Shown here: positions 8,719 to 17,517 of the stretch, piece after piece | How positions within the stretch are numbered: the first letter of the stretch is position 1 | How the letters are laid out: every line of letters starts with the position of its first letter | DNA from: Clostridium aquiflavi | Lineage (GTDB): Bacteria; Bacillota; Clostridia; Clostridiales; Clostridiaceae | DNA length: 64,000 nt | Direction: 5' to 3' | Assembly (NCBI RefSeq): GCF_031344075.1 | Contig: NZ_JAVJAN010000022.1 | Coordinates: 1-64,000, forward strand | Program-made: the position numbers and the translations under genes | Notes under the pieces: generated by a model | Told to the model about the DNA's origin: nothing | The model's input: only the letters and a program-made list of their open reading frames with translations | The model's database searches: none

Positions 8719-9864
8719 ATGGAAGTTTATTTTGATAATAGTGCAACTACTAAACCTTTAAATGAAGTTATAGAAGAAGTCACTTATGGAATGAAAGAGT
8801 ATTATGGTAATCCTTCTTCTCTTCATCGATTAGGGTTGAAAAGTGAAAGAAAGCTTAAAGAATGTAGAGAAGTTTTAGCAAAGACAATAAATGCAAATGA
8901 AAATGAAATATATTTTAACTCTGGTGCAAGCGAAGGAAATAATCAAGTAATTAAAGGTATATTAAAAAAAGGCGCTCATTTTATAACAACACCATTTGAG
9001 CATAGTTCAATTGCAAATACAATAAAGAATTTGGAAAGCAATGGAATTGAGATAACATATTTAAAAATAGATAGTAATGGAAAAGTAGATTTAAATGATC
9101 TTAAAAATTCTATAACTAAAGAAACTGCACTTGTATCAATAATGCATGTTAATAATGAAGTTGGGGTAATACAAGATTTAAAACAAATAGGTGAGCTAAT
9201 AAAAGAAAATAGCAGTAGAGCTAAATTTCATGTGGATGCAGTTCAAAGTTATGGGAAACTTAAGTTAGATGTAAAAGAAATGAATATAGACTTTTTAACT
9301 GCTAGTAGTCACAAATTTTATGGTCCAAAAGGTTGTGGGTTTATGTATATTAAAAAGTCAAATATATTAAATCCGTTAATTGAAGGTGGTGAACAAGAAT
9401 TTGGAGCTAGAGCAGGCACTCAAAACATATCAGGAATTATGGGGATGTCAGTAGCGGCTAAAATAGTAAATGATAATTTGAATAGTAACTATAATAAAGT
9501 CTACAAAATAAAACAAAGATTTATTGAAAAATTAGAATTGTTTAAAGATATTAAAATTAACAGTTTATTGAATGATGATTTCTCACCGTACATACTAAAT
9601 ATATCATTTAAAGGAGTTAGAGGAGAGGTTTTATTGCATTTTTTAGAAGAAGAAAATATATATGTATCCACAGGATCGGCATGTTCTTCTAAAGGTAGGA
9701 TAAATAGTGGGAGCTATGTTTTAAAAGCTCTGAATTTAACTAAAGATGAAATTTTAGGCGGTGTTAGATTTTCATTTTCTTATGATAATACTGAAGAGGA
9801 AGTAGATTATGTGATAGAAGTCTTAGAAAAAGGTCTTAAATTTTTAAGGAGAATGAAGAGATAA
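8719..9864 (+). CDS. cysteine desulfurase (NifS/IscS-like)
   Basis: A PLP enzyme of 381 residues that takes sulfur from cysteine as a persulfide. YFDNSATTKP starts the protein. The PLP Lys is Lys199 in SSHKFYGPKG, and the catalytic Cys is Cys322 in STGSACSSKG, in a long loop as in class I IscS/NifS. AAGGACG precedes the ATG. Its stop overlaps the thiI start by one base (TAATG), so it is most likely the dedicated sulfur donor of ThiI, as NifZ is for ThiI in Bacillus, rather than a general Fe-S enzyme. Confidence 0.92.
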   Translation: MEVYFDNSATTKPLNEVIEEVTYGMKEYYGNPSSLHRLGLKSERKLKECREVLAKTINANENEIYFNSGASEGNNQVIKGILKKGAHFITTPFEHSSIANTIKNLESNGIEITYLKIDSNGKVDLNDLKNSITKETALVSIMHVNNEVGVIQDLKQIGELIKENSSRAKFHVDAVQSYGKLKLDVKEMNIDFLTASSHKFYGPKGCGFMYIKKSNILNPLIEGGEQEFGARAGTQNISGIMGMSVAAKIVNDNLNSNYNKVYKIKQRFIEKLELFKDIKINSLLNDDFSPYILNISFKGVRGEVLLHFLEEENIYVSTGSACSSKGRINSGSYVLKALNLTKDEILGGVRFSFSYDNTEEEVDYVIEVLEKGLKFLRRMKR

Positions 9865-11021
9865 TGGAAAAATTAATTTTAGTTAAATATGCACCAGAAA
9901 TATTTTTAAAAGGACTAAATAGAAATAAATTTGAAAAGAGATTAAGAGATAATATAGGAAAAAAACTAGAAGGAATAAAAATAGAATTTATACAAGATAG
10001 TGGCAGGTATTTTATAAAAACTGATAAAATTGATGAGAGTATTAAGAGATTAAGTAATGTTTTTGGCATATCTGAAGTAGCATTAGTAGATGTAGTAGAG
10101 ATGGATATGAATTGTATAAAAAAAGCAGGACTTGAAAAACTTAATGAAGCTAAAGGAAAAACATTCAAAGTAAACACTAATAGGGCTAATAAAAATTTTG
10201 GTGAAAATTCAACATATATATCAAGGGATATAGGAGCTTATATATTAAATAATTGTGATAAAGAAATAAGTGTAGATGTAAAAACTCCAGATATTTTAAT
10301 AAATGTTGAAATAAGAAATAAAAATGCATATGTATGGTCTAATACAGACATTAAAAAAGGAGTAGCAGGACTACCATATGGTATGAATGGAAGCACGATA
10401 CTTATGCTATCAGGAGGAATAGATTCACCTGTAGCAGGGTATCTTATGGCTAAAAGAGGTGTAGAATTAAATTGTGTTTACTATCATAGTCATCCATATA
10501 CATCAGAAAGAGCTAAAGATAAGGTTAAAGAGCTAGCAAAAATCTTAGCTTCATATACTGAAAAGATAAATTTATATGTTGTTCCATTTACTGAAATACA
10601 AATGGAAATTTTAGAGAAGTGTAGAGAAGATGAACTTACTATAATAATGAGAAGATTTATGATGAGAGTTGCTTGTAAAATAGCAGAGGAAAAAGGAATT
10701 CAATCAGTAACATCTGGAGAAAGTATAGGTCAAGTTGCAAGTCAAACAATGGAAGGTCTTATAGTAAGTAATGATTGTGCAGATAGACCTGTTTTTAGAC
10801 CATTAATAGCTATGGATAAAACAGATATAATGGATATAGCAAGAAAGATTGAAACATATGAAACATCAATATTACCTTATGAAGATTGTTGCACTATTTT
10901 TGTGCCTAAACATCCAAAAACAAAACCAAGAGTTGATTCAATAAGAGAAGAAGAAAAGAGACTAAATATAAATGAACTTGTAAGAAAAGCTATTGATGAA
11001 ATGGAGGTTATTATTTATTAA
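9864..11021 (+). CDS. thiI: tRNA 4-thiouridine synthase ThiI
   Basis: Adenylates U8 of tRNA and inserts sulfur to form s4U; it can also feed thiazole synthesis. At 385 residues it is the short form without the C-terminal rhodanese domain of E. coli ThiI. An N-terminal ferredoxin-like/THUMP region (about 1-165) is followed by the PP-loop SGGIDSPVAGY (about 183-193) and the C-terminal motif EDCCTIFVPKHPKT. The missing rhodanese domain agrees with a dedicated desulfurase encoded directly upstream and translationally coupled. Confidence 0.95.
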   Translation: MEKLILVKYAPEIFLKGLNRNKFEKRLRDNIGKKLEGIKIEFIQDSGRYFIKTDKIDESIKRLSNVFGISEVALVDVVEMDMNCIKKAGLEKLNEAKGKTFKVNTNRANKNFGENSTYISRDIGAYILNNCDKEISVDVKTPDILINVEIRNKNAYVWSNTDIKKGVAGLPYGMNGSTILMLSGGIDSPVAGYLMAKRGVELNCVYYHSHPYTSERAKDKVKELAKILASYTEKINLYVVPFTEIQMEILEKCREDELTIIMRRFMMRVACKIAEEKGIQSVTSGESIGQVASQTMEGLIVSNDCADRPVFRPLIAMDKTDIMDIARKIETYETSILPYEDCCTIFVPKHPKTKPRVDSIREEEKRLNINELVRKAIDEMEVIIY

Positions 11022-11024
11022 TAT

Positions 11025-11048
11025 TTGGTTCTGTTTTTATCAACAAAT
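11025..11048. repeat. dispersed palindromic element, degenerate half copy G
   Basis: TTGGTTCTGTTTTTATCAAC closely resembles the left half of copy E (TTGGATCTGTTTTA then ACATCAAC). It lies directly after the thiI stop. No right half was found. Confidence 0.3.
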
Positions 11049-11069
11049 ATTTAAATATGATTAACTTAA

Positions 11070-11107
11070 AAACATCTGGAGGCGTATCCTTTAGATGTTT
11101 ATTTTTG
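11070..11107 (+). terminator. terminator after thiI
   Basis: AAACATCT (11070-11077) pairs with AGATGTTT (11093-11100). ATTTTTGG follows. Confidence 0.6.
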
Positions 11108-11147
11108 GTATAATAAAATAAATATGAATTTATTAGGGGGGTAAAAT

Positions 11148-11654
11148 ATGGGATATATAGAAACAAAAATAAAAGGGCTTAAATTTAAGAAAACCACAGA
11201 AGAAGATATACCGGCTATATTAGAATTTATTAAAAAAATAGCAGTATATGAAAAGATGCTAGATGAAGTTGTTGCTACTGAAGAAACACTTAGAGAATCA
11301 ATTTTTGAAAATAACAGGGCACATGCTTTGATTATAGAATTTAATAATAAAGTTATAGGGTATATAATATACTTCTTTAATTTTTCAACATTTATAGGAA
11401 GAGCAGGATTATATTTAGAGGATATTTACATAGATCCTGAATATAGAGGAAACGGCATTGGAAAAGAAGCATTTGAAACTCTAGTACATATAGCTAAGGA
11501 AGAAAAATGTGAGAGAATGGAGTGGGTTTGTTTAGATTGGAATGAATCATCTCTTAACTTTTATGAAAGCATAGGTGCTAAGCAAATGAATGAGTGGATA
11601 ATTCATAGATTAGATAAAGAAGCAATACAAAAAATTGATGAATGTGGGCTTTAA
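11148..11654 (+). CDS. GNAT family N-acetyltransferase
   Basis: A 168-residue acetyl-CoA-dependent acetyltransferase. The acetyl-CoA loop reads DPEYRGNGIGKEAFETL (about 99-115), preceded by the beta strand LYLEDIYI. The C-terminal WNESSLNFYESIGAK is the usual GNAT motif B. Length and layout resemble the diamine (spermidine/spermine type) acetyltransferase branch, but the substrate cannot be read. AGGGGGG precedes the ATG and an extended -10 (TGGTATAAT near 11106) suggests its own promoter. Confidence 0.9.
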   Translation: MGYIETKIKGLKFKKTTEEDIPAILEFIKKIAVYEKMLDEVVATEETLRESIFENNRAHALIIEFNNKVIGYIIYFFNFSTFIGRAGLYLEDIYIDPEYRGNGIGKEAFETLVHIAKEEKCERMEWVCLDWNESSLNFYESIGAKQMNEWIIHRLDKEAIQKIDECGL

Positions 11655-11756
11655 AAATAAATTTATATTATAGTATGAAGCTCGTAGATGGGAATCTTTA
11701 CTTTAATTATTATAAGAAAATTTTTAATGTAACTGGGTACTTATACTAAAATATAT

Positions 11757-11787
11757 GGATCTATGTCTACTATATTGACATAGATCC
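11757..11787. other. strong hairpin in convergent intergenic region
   Basis: GGATCTATGTC (11757-11767) and GACATAGATCC (11777-11787) are perfectly complementary. No T-tract follows on the plus strand. It sits between the GNAT gene and the decayed gene. Confidence 0.5.
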
Positions 11788-11866
11788 AAGATTAAAATTT
11801 GTCAATTCGGAGACCGCTTAAATTGAAAAAATAAATAATTATTTAATAGCACCAATAATTTAAATA

Positions 11867-12073
11867 TTAATTCTTTTTTTGAATAATTTCTGTAAAATAA
11901 TCTGGTTTAAATAATTTTTGATTACGCATTTCTATCAGTAAATACTCACGCAATAAAAATTCACATGCATCATATCCATCTCATGAAAATAATTTAACAG
12001 TAAATTTAATAGTTCTGTCTTTCAATAATCTTTGCACCAGAACCAATTAAATGGTCTATTATTAAGCTCGCTG
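11867..12073 (-). pseudogene. decayed gene fragment of unknown function
   Basis: On the minus strand one frame reads RTIKFTVKLFS, then a TGA (11981-11983), then DGYDACEFLLREYLL and IEMRNQKLFKPDYFTEI, ending at a TAA (11867-11869). A second frame upstream reads SLIIDHLIGSGAKIIERQ and would join it after one frameshift near 12015. Amino-acid use is protein-like, and the TGA sits where TGG (Trp) would read naturally. This is best explained as the 3' end of an inactivated gene. No family is recognised. It lies just downstream of, and on the same strand as, the small membrane protein. Confidence 0.45.
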
Positions 12074-12074
12074 A

Positions 12075-12461
12075 TTAATTTTTTTTATAAAATTTAGTTT
12101 TTAATAAATGTTCTACAGTCAAATATATAATTACAAAAATAAAACATTCAATCTCTAATAATATAATACTTATATTATTAATATCAGATTTATTTAATAT
12201 TAATAATATCAAACAAATAAATAATGTAGAAAATCCAGAAATACTCCATATTAAACTACACTTTTTATTAACTGATATTAATATATTTTTATTATTAGAA
12301 CATTTCTTGTCATGAGAAATACCTGAAAATAACATTGCTATAGGTGCAATTAAATCCAAAGTTTTATTTATCTTTTTAGATGAATTATATCTATATAGTA
12401 TCCCTATCCAAATCATTATTAGTGGTATACAAATATTACAAATTAAAATAAAAATATTCAT
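12075..12461 (-). CDS. small membrane protein of unknown function
   Basis: 128 residues with three hydrophobic segments (about 3-22, 70-90 and 97-116) and a polar basic loop (about 48-66, HDKKCSNNKNILISVNKKC). This layout recalls small SdpI-like or accessory membrane proteins, but no diagnostic motif is visible. GGAGATG lies before the start. Its neighbour downstream on the same strand is a decayed gene, so the locus may itself be eroding. It is probably expressed, with function unknown. Confidence 0.6.
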   Translation of the reverse strand: MNIFILICNICIPLIMIWIGILYRYNSSKKINKTLDLIAPIAMLFSGISHDKKCSNNKNILISVNKKCSLIWSISGFSTLFICLILLILNKSDINNISIILLEIECFIFVIIYLTVEHLLKTKFYKKN

Positions 12462-12659
12462 ACAAACATCTCCTATATTAATATTGATAGATTAATTATT
12501 ATATTAATTAAAATATTTTTTATTCAATAAATATTCCATCCTACTTACGGTTATTGAAAATATATTATTAATATATTAATTATAAAACAATAAAAATATC
12601 GAATTAACAAATTATAGTTAATATGATAAAATAAATGTTAATAAAATCTATGGTTAATA

Positions 12660-12688
12660 TTGACATTAACAAAAATATACAGTATTAT
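12660..12688 (+). promoter_or_regulatory. his operon promoter
   Basis: TTGACA (12660-12665), a 17-base spacer and TATTAT (12683-12688) make a near-consensus sigma-A promoter 56 bases before hisZ. Confidence 0.8.
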
Positions 12689-12703
12689 TAATTACAATAT
12701 CGA

Positions 12704-12717
12704 TTTAACGCGTTAAA
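12704..12717. promoter_or_regulatory. candidate operator of the his operon
   Basis: The perfect 14-bp palindrome TTTAACGCGTTAAA lies just downstream of the -10 box, around or after the expected transcription start. Several GTTAAT/ATTAAC half sites lie upstream (12617-12670). No histidine T-box is present, so a repressor site is the likelier control. Confidence 0.5.
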
Positions 12718-12743
12718 GTAAAAGCAATAAGTGGGGTGGAGTA

Positions 12744-13892
12744 ATGAATAAAAGAAATATGCTTCCAGAAGGGACAAGAGATCTTGTCTTAAATGAATGT
12801 GAAATAAAAAGGCACCTAGAAAAAAACATAGATGATTTATTTAGTAATTGGGGATACAGAGAAGTAATAACACCAACATTAGAATTTTATGAAACATTTA
12901 ATTATTATCCAGAAAGCTTAAAAGAAGAAGAGATGTATAAGTTTTTTGATAATAAGGGAAGAATACTTGTTTTAAGACCAGATATGACAATACCAATAGC
13001 AAGATTAGTTTCTACTAAATTAAAAGGTGAAGCTTTACCTATAAGAATTAGATATATATCAAATGTTTTTAGAGTTCATGAGAGTTTAGGTGGTAGAAGA
13101 AATGAATATACTGATTGTGGTATTGAGTTAGTGGGGATTAATGGTATTGATAAGGATTTAGAAATATTGGTGTTAGCATTAGAGTCATTAAAAAAATTAG
13201 GGCTAAAGAATTTTAAATTAGAAATAGGTAATATAGAATTTTTTAATTCTGCATTTAACGATTTAAATATCAGTAAGGAGAATAAAGAAAAGATAGCTAA
13301 ATTGATAGAAGGAAAAAATTTAAAAAATTTAGAAGACTTTCTAAAAAGACTAGATATAAAAGAAGAGTATAGAAAATTTTTCAATAAATTACCTTGGATG
13401 TTTGGTGATAGAAAAGTGCTTGAAGAAGGAAAAAAATTAGCCTTTAATAATGCACTTTTAAAAAGTATAAGTTATTTAGAAGAGTTATATATTCAATTAG
13501 AAGAACTAGGATATAAAGAAAATATAACCTTTGATTTAGGGATGGTACCTAAACTTAATTATTATACAGGAATAATTTTTAGGGGGTATGGGGAAGACAT
13601 TGGAGATAGTATATTAGCGGGTGGTAGATATAATAAATTAATAAAATCTTATGGCACTGATCTGCCAGCAATAGGGTTTTCAATTGATGTTGATTTAGTA
13701 GTGATAAAAAATATAGATAATAATGAGATAATGGAGAAAAATAGAGACATTTATAATTTTTTTTATGGTAACAAAGATGTAGTACAAGCTATAAAGAAAA
13801 GTGAGGAACTGCGAAAACAGGGAAAAGTAGTGGAATTATTTCATGATGAAGAGCTAAGTGAATTTAAAATAGTTAAATATGGGGGAAGATAA
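12744..13892 (+). CDS. hisZ: ATP phosphoribosyltransferase regulatory subunit
   Basis: A 382-residue paralog of histidyl-tRNA synthetase catalytic core without tRNA-charging function. It binds HisG and gives histidine feedback control of the first pathway step. The class II motif 1/2 regions (PEGTRDL at 8-14, RPDMTIPIARL, RIRYISNVFR) and LAGGRYNKL are visible, and the anticodon-binding domain of true HisRS is absent. It is the first gene of the his operon, two bases from hisG, which is the short form that requires HisZ. GGTGGAG precedes the ATG. Confidence 0.94.
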   Translation: MNKRNMLPEGTRDLVLNECEIKRHLEKNIDDLFSNWGYREVITPTLEFYETFNYYPESLKEEEMYKFFDNKGRILVLRPDMTIPIARLVSTKLKGEALPIRIRYISNVFRVHESLGGRRNEYTDCGIELVGINGIDKDLEILVLALESLKKLGLKNFKLEIGNIEFFNSAFNDLNISKENKEKIAKLIEGKNLKNLEDFLKRLDIKEEYRKFFNKLPWMFGDRKVLEEGKKLAFNNALLKSISYLEELYIQLEELGYKENITFDLGMVPKLNYYTGIIFRGYGEDIGDSILAGGRYNKLIKSYGTDLPAIGFSIDVDLVVIKNIDNNEIMEKNRDIYNFFYGNKDVVQAIKKSEELRKQGKVVELFHDEELSEFKIVKYGGR

Positions 13893-13894
13893 AT

Positions 13895-14518
13895 ATGGCA
13901 ATAAGTATTGCACTTACGAAGGGGAGATTAGAAGAAGAAAGTATAAAAATATTAGAAAAAGCCAATTTTGATCCAGGTGAATTAAAAAATAAAGGAAGAA
14001 AATTAGTTTTTAATGATAGGAATGGAGATATTAAGTATTTCTTAGTTAAGGGAGCAGATTCAATAACATATGTAGAACATGGTGTTGCTGATGTTGGAGT
14101 TGTTGGAAAAGACACTATCTTGGAAAGTGGAGATAATTGTTATGAAGTATTAGATTTAGGGATTGGAAAATGCAAATTTATAGTAGCGTCATTGCCTGAA
14201 AATGATGTTTTTAAAAAGACTGGACATATAAAAATAGGAAGTAAATATCCAAATGTTGCAAAAGAGTATTTTAAAAAGAAACAAATGGATGTAGAAGTGA
14301 TAAAAATAGAGGGGTCAGTAGAGCTTGCACCAATACTAGGGCTATGTGATGGGATTGTAGATATTATGGAGACTGGAACTACTTTAAAAGAAAATGGACT
14401 TATTGTTTTGGATAATATATTTGATATAAGTGCAAGGCTTATAGTAAACAAAGCTAGTTTTAAAATGAAACAAAATGAAATAAGGGAATTTCTTCATAGA
14501 GTAAGAGATGTAATCTGA
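13895..14518 (+). CDS. hisG: ATP phosphoribosyltransferase catalytic subunit (short form)
   Basis: Catalyses the first step of histidine synthesis, ATP + PRPP to phosphoribosyl-ATP. At 207 residues it lacks the C-terminal regulatory domain of long HisG, which matches the presence of hisZ directly upstream. ALTKGRLEEESI (6-17) starts the protein, and the PRPP loop DIMETGTTLKENGL lies near residue 157-170. Confidence 0.96.
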   Translation: MAISIALTKGRLEEESIKILEKANFDPGELKNKGRKLVFNDRNGDIKYFLVKGADSITYVEHGVADVGVVGKDTILESGDNCYEVLDLGIGKCKFIVASLPENDVFKKTGHIKIGSKYPNVAKEYFKKKQMDVEVIKIEGSVELAPILGLCDGIVDIMETGTTLKENGLIVLDNIFDISARLIVNKASFKMKQNEIREFLHRVRDVI

Positions 14519-14579
14519 TAAGTTATATATGCTAAAAGACAATATAATAATTAACAATAGTAAATTGGGGGCGATTCAA

Positions 14580-15866
14580 TTGTTAAATTTAATGGAAGTT
14601 AATGAAGCAAATAAGGGTGAATTAATTAAAGAATTAAATCAAAGAGAAGGTTCAATACAAAATGATGTTATGTTTAATGTAAGCACTATACTATCAGAAG
14701 TTAAGAGATTTGGAGACAAGGCGTTATTTAAATTTACTAATGAATTTGATAAAGTTAAACTAAAAAAATTAGAGGTTAAAAGTGAAGAAATAGAAAAATG
14801 TTTTGATTGTGTTGAAAAAGAATTTATTCAAGCACTACAAGAGGCCAAAGTAAATATTGAAGATTATCATAAAAAGCAAAAAACAAATGGATTTATTATG
14901 GCTAAAGATAAAGGGGTTTATTTAGGGCAAAGAGTTATTCCATTAGAGAGAGTTGGCGTATATGTTCCTGGTGGAACAGCAGCGTATCCTTCTTCGGTAT
15001 TGATGAATGTTATACCTGCAAAAGTAGCTGGAGTTGATGAGATTATAATGGTAACTCCACCTGATAAGGATGGGGAGATAAATCCATATATAGGAGTTGC
15101 AGCAAGTATAGCAAAGGTAGATAAAATATATAAAGTTGGTGGGGCACAAGCTATTGGTGCGCTAGCTTATGGTACAGAAAGTATAAAAAAAGTAGATAAG
15201 ATAGTTGGTCCAGGAAATATATTTGTTGCACTTGCTAAAAAATTAGTATTTGGAACTGTGGATATAGATATGATTGCAGGGCCTAGTGAAATTTTGATTA
15301 TAGCAGATGAAAACTCAAATCCAAGTTTTATAGCTGCTGACTTAATGTCTCAAGCAGAACATGATAAATTAGCTTCATCTATATTAGTTACAACTTCAAA
15401 AAGACTATATGATGAAGTAGAAAAACAATTAGAATTACAAATTAAAAATCTTACAAGAAAAGATATAATAAGAGATTCTCTTAAGAAGTTTGGTAAAGCT
15501 CTAATATGTAAAGATATAGATGAATGCATAGATATATCAAATCTTGTGGCTCCAGAGCATTTAGAGCTCATGGTTGATAATCCAATGGAGTATTTAGGGA
15601 AGGTAAGAAATGCTGGTTCCGTATTTTTAGGAAGATATTCACCAGAACCAATAGGAGATTATTTTGGAGGAACCAATCATGTACTACCAACTAGTGGAAC
15701 AGCTAGATTCTTTTCACCATTATCTGTAGATAGTTTTATTAAAAAATCATCTTTCTTATATTATTCTCAAAAAGCTATTTTAGAAAATGGAGAAAAAATA
15801 ATAACATTAGCTAATAAAGAAGGATTAACTGCTCATGCAAATTCAGTGAAAGTGAGGCTTGTATAA
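14580..15866 (+). CDS. hisD: histidinol dehydrogenase
   Basis: Zinc enzyme that oxidises histidinol to histidine in two NAD steps. I place the start at the TTG at 14580, eight bases after GGGGG, giving 428 residues, the usual family length. The in-frame ATG at 14529 has no ribosome site and would add 17 unusual residues. PGGTAAYPSS, GPGNIFVALAKK, AGPSEILI, the zinc ligands in SQAEHD and the catalytic pair in VAPEHLELM are all present, with the last ligand in AHANSVKVR at the end. Confidence 0.95.
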   Translation: MLNLMEVNEANKGELIKELNQREGSIQNDVMFNVSTILSEVKRFGDKALFKFTNEFDKVKLKKLEVKSEEIEKCFDCVEKEFIQALQEAKVNIEDYHKKQKTNGFIMAKDKGVYLGQRVIPLERVGVYVPGGTAAYPSSVLMNVIPAKVAGVDEIIMVTPPDKDGEINPYIGVAASIAKVDKIYKVGGAQAIGALAYGTESIKKVDKIVGPGNIFVALAKKLVFGTVDIDMIAGPSEILIIADENSNPSFIAADLMSQAEHDKLASSILVTTSKRLYDEVEKQLELQIKNLTRKDIIRDSLKKFGKALICKDIDECIDISNLVAPEHLELMVDNPMEYLGKVRNAGSVFLGRYSPEPIGDYFGGTNHVLPTSGTARFFSPLSVDSFIKKSSFLYYSQKAILENGEKIITLANKEGLTAHANSVKVRLV

Positions 15867-16919
15867 ATGAATCAATATATAGATATAGATCAAGAATACC
15901 AAATAAGATTAAATAGCAATGAAAGTTATATAGACATGGATAATAATATAATGATAGAAATGAAAAGTAATTTATCTACTATAGAGCTTCACAGATATCC
16001 TGAAAATAATATGCTTGAAATAAGAAATCTATATGCTGAGTATGCTGGAACACAAAGTGAAAATATTATAGTTGGAAATGGATCTGATGAAGTGATTCAA
16101 TTAGTTATAAGCCGTTATATAGGTTATGGTAAGAAAGTACTCACATTAGATCCTGATTTTACAATGTATGATTTTTATACTGACTTATTTGGAGGAAAAA
16201 TAGTTAAGTATAAACTAGGTGAAAATATAGTATTTAATTTAGATGAATTTATTAAATTGGGGGAAAGGGAAAATGTAGATTTGATTATATTTTCAAATCC
16301 CAATAATCCAACAGGTCTATCATTAAGTAATAATGATATTATCAAATTATTAAAAAGATTTCCCAATATTCCAATACTGGTAGATGAAGCTTATTATGAA
16401 TTTAATGGAGAAAGTATGATTTCATATATAAATGAATATAAAAATTTAATTGTTACAAGAACACTTTCAAAAGCATGGGGTTTAGCTGCTTTAAGGGTAG
16501 GATTTTTAATATCTAATAAAAACATATTAGAAAAATTAAGTAAAAAAAAGATACCATATACAGTTAATTCGTACTCTCAAGCTATGGTATTAACTGCATT
16601 GAAATATCCAGATAGAGTTATAGAAAATTCTAAAGTAATTATTGCTCATAGAGAAAAATTATTACTTCAACTTAAATCTATAGAGAAGGATGCTTCAATG
16701 GAGATAAAGTTTTATCCATCCAAAGGTAACTTTATATTTGGAAGAACATCACATAAGTATGCCTTATTAAATGGATTAAATGAGAAAGGGATATTAATTA
16801 GAAATTTTTCTGATGATACATTTAGAATAACAGTAGGTTCACAGTTAGAAAATAGAAAACTAGTAAATGTATTAAGAGAAATTTTTATATATCAAGTTGT
16901 AGAACAATATGCAAAATAG
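15867..16919 (+). CDS. hisC: histidinol-phosphate aminotransferase
   Basis: Fold-type I PLP aminotransferase of 350 residues that converts imidazole-acetol phosphate to histidinol phosphate. SNPNNPTGLSL and the PLP Lys in TRTLSKAWGLAALRVGF are clear. HRYPENNMLEIR near residue 47 is typical of HisC. It begins directly after the hisD stop and overlaps hisB by 11 bases. Confidence 0.95.
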   Translation: MNQYIDIDQEYQIRLNSNESYIDMDNNIMIEMKSNLSTIELHRYPENNMLEIRNLYAEYAGTQSENIIVGNGSDEVIQLVISRYIGYGKKVLTLDPDFTMYDFYTDLFGGKIVKYKLGENIVFNLDEFIKLGERENVDLIIFSNPNNPTGLSLSNNDIIKLLKRFPNIPILVDEAYYEFNGESMISYINEYKNLIVTRTLSKAWGLAALRVGFLISNKNILEKLSKKKIPYTVNSYSQAMVLTALKYPDRVIENSKVIIAHREKLLLQLKSIEKDASMEIKFYPSKGNFIFGRTSHKYALLNGLNEKGILIRNFSDDTFRITVGSQLENRKLVNVLREIFIYQVVEQYAK

Positions 16920-17496
16920 AATAGCTAAAATAGAAAGAAATACTAGTGAAACTAAGGTGAAAATAGATATTAATTTAGATGGAAATGGATTAAATAAAAT
17001 TCATACTGGAATTGGTTTTTTAGATCATATGTTAGAATTATTTTCATTTCATAGTAATATGGATGTTTATTTATCTTGTGATGGGGATTTAAATGTGTGT
17101 GATCATCATAGTGTTGAAGATATTGGAATAATTTTGGGTAAAGCATTTAAAGAAGCCATAGGAGACAAGAAAGGAATAAATAGATATGGAACTTTTTTTC
17201 TGCCTATGGATGAGGTGTTGTCGTTAGTATCTTTAGATATAAGTGGTAGAGGTTTTTTAGTATTTGATTGTGAATTTACTAGAGAAAAAGTAGGGGGATT
17301 ATCTACTGAAATGGTTGAGGAATTTTTTAGAGCTTTTGCATTAAATTCAGAAATAACATTACATTGTAAAATTTTATATGGAAAAAATGATCATCATAAA
17401 ATAGAGGCTTTATTTAAAGGACTTGGAAGAGCTTTAAGAGAGGCAAAAGAAAGAAATGAATTAAATAAAGTACCATCTACAAAGGGAATATTGTAA
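16909..17496 (+). CDS. hisB: imidazoleglycerol-phosphate dehydratase
   Basis: Manganese-dependent dehydratase of 195 residues, the monofunctional form without the phosphatase domain of enterobacterial HisB. The metal-binding His clusters are GFLDHMLELFSFH (about 38-50), DHHSVEDIG (about 66-74) and NDHHKIEALFKG. The phosphatase is supplied by the PHP protein encoded convergently at 21.3 kb. Confidence 0.96.
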   Translation: MQNRIAKIERNTSETKVKIDINLDGNGLNKIHTGIGFLDHMLELFSFHSNMDVYLSCDGDLNVCDHHSVEDIGIILGKAFKEAIGDKKGINRYGTFFLPMDEVLSLVSLDISGRGFLVFDCEFTREKVGGLSTEMVEEFFRAFALNSEITLHCKILYGKNDHHKIEALFKGLGRALREAKERNELNKVPSTKGIL

Positions 17497-17517
17497 TTTA
17501 AGGGGGCTAAAAATTAC

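Noticed and set aside
12462..12743. T-box or histidine leader-peptide attenuator before hisZ
   Set aside because: The leader after the promoter is about 50 bases, with no GGTGG-ACCGCG-like antiterminator sequence and no His-rich short ORF.
13076..14451. Minus-strand frames over hisZ, hisG and hisD
   Set aside because: They have Ser/Phe/Ile-rich composition typical of the antisense of AT-rich genes and overlap well-supported his genes completely.
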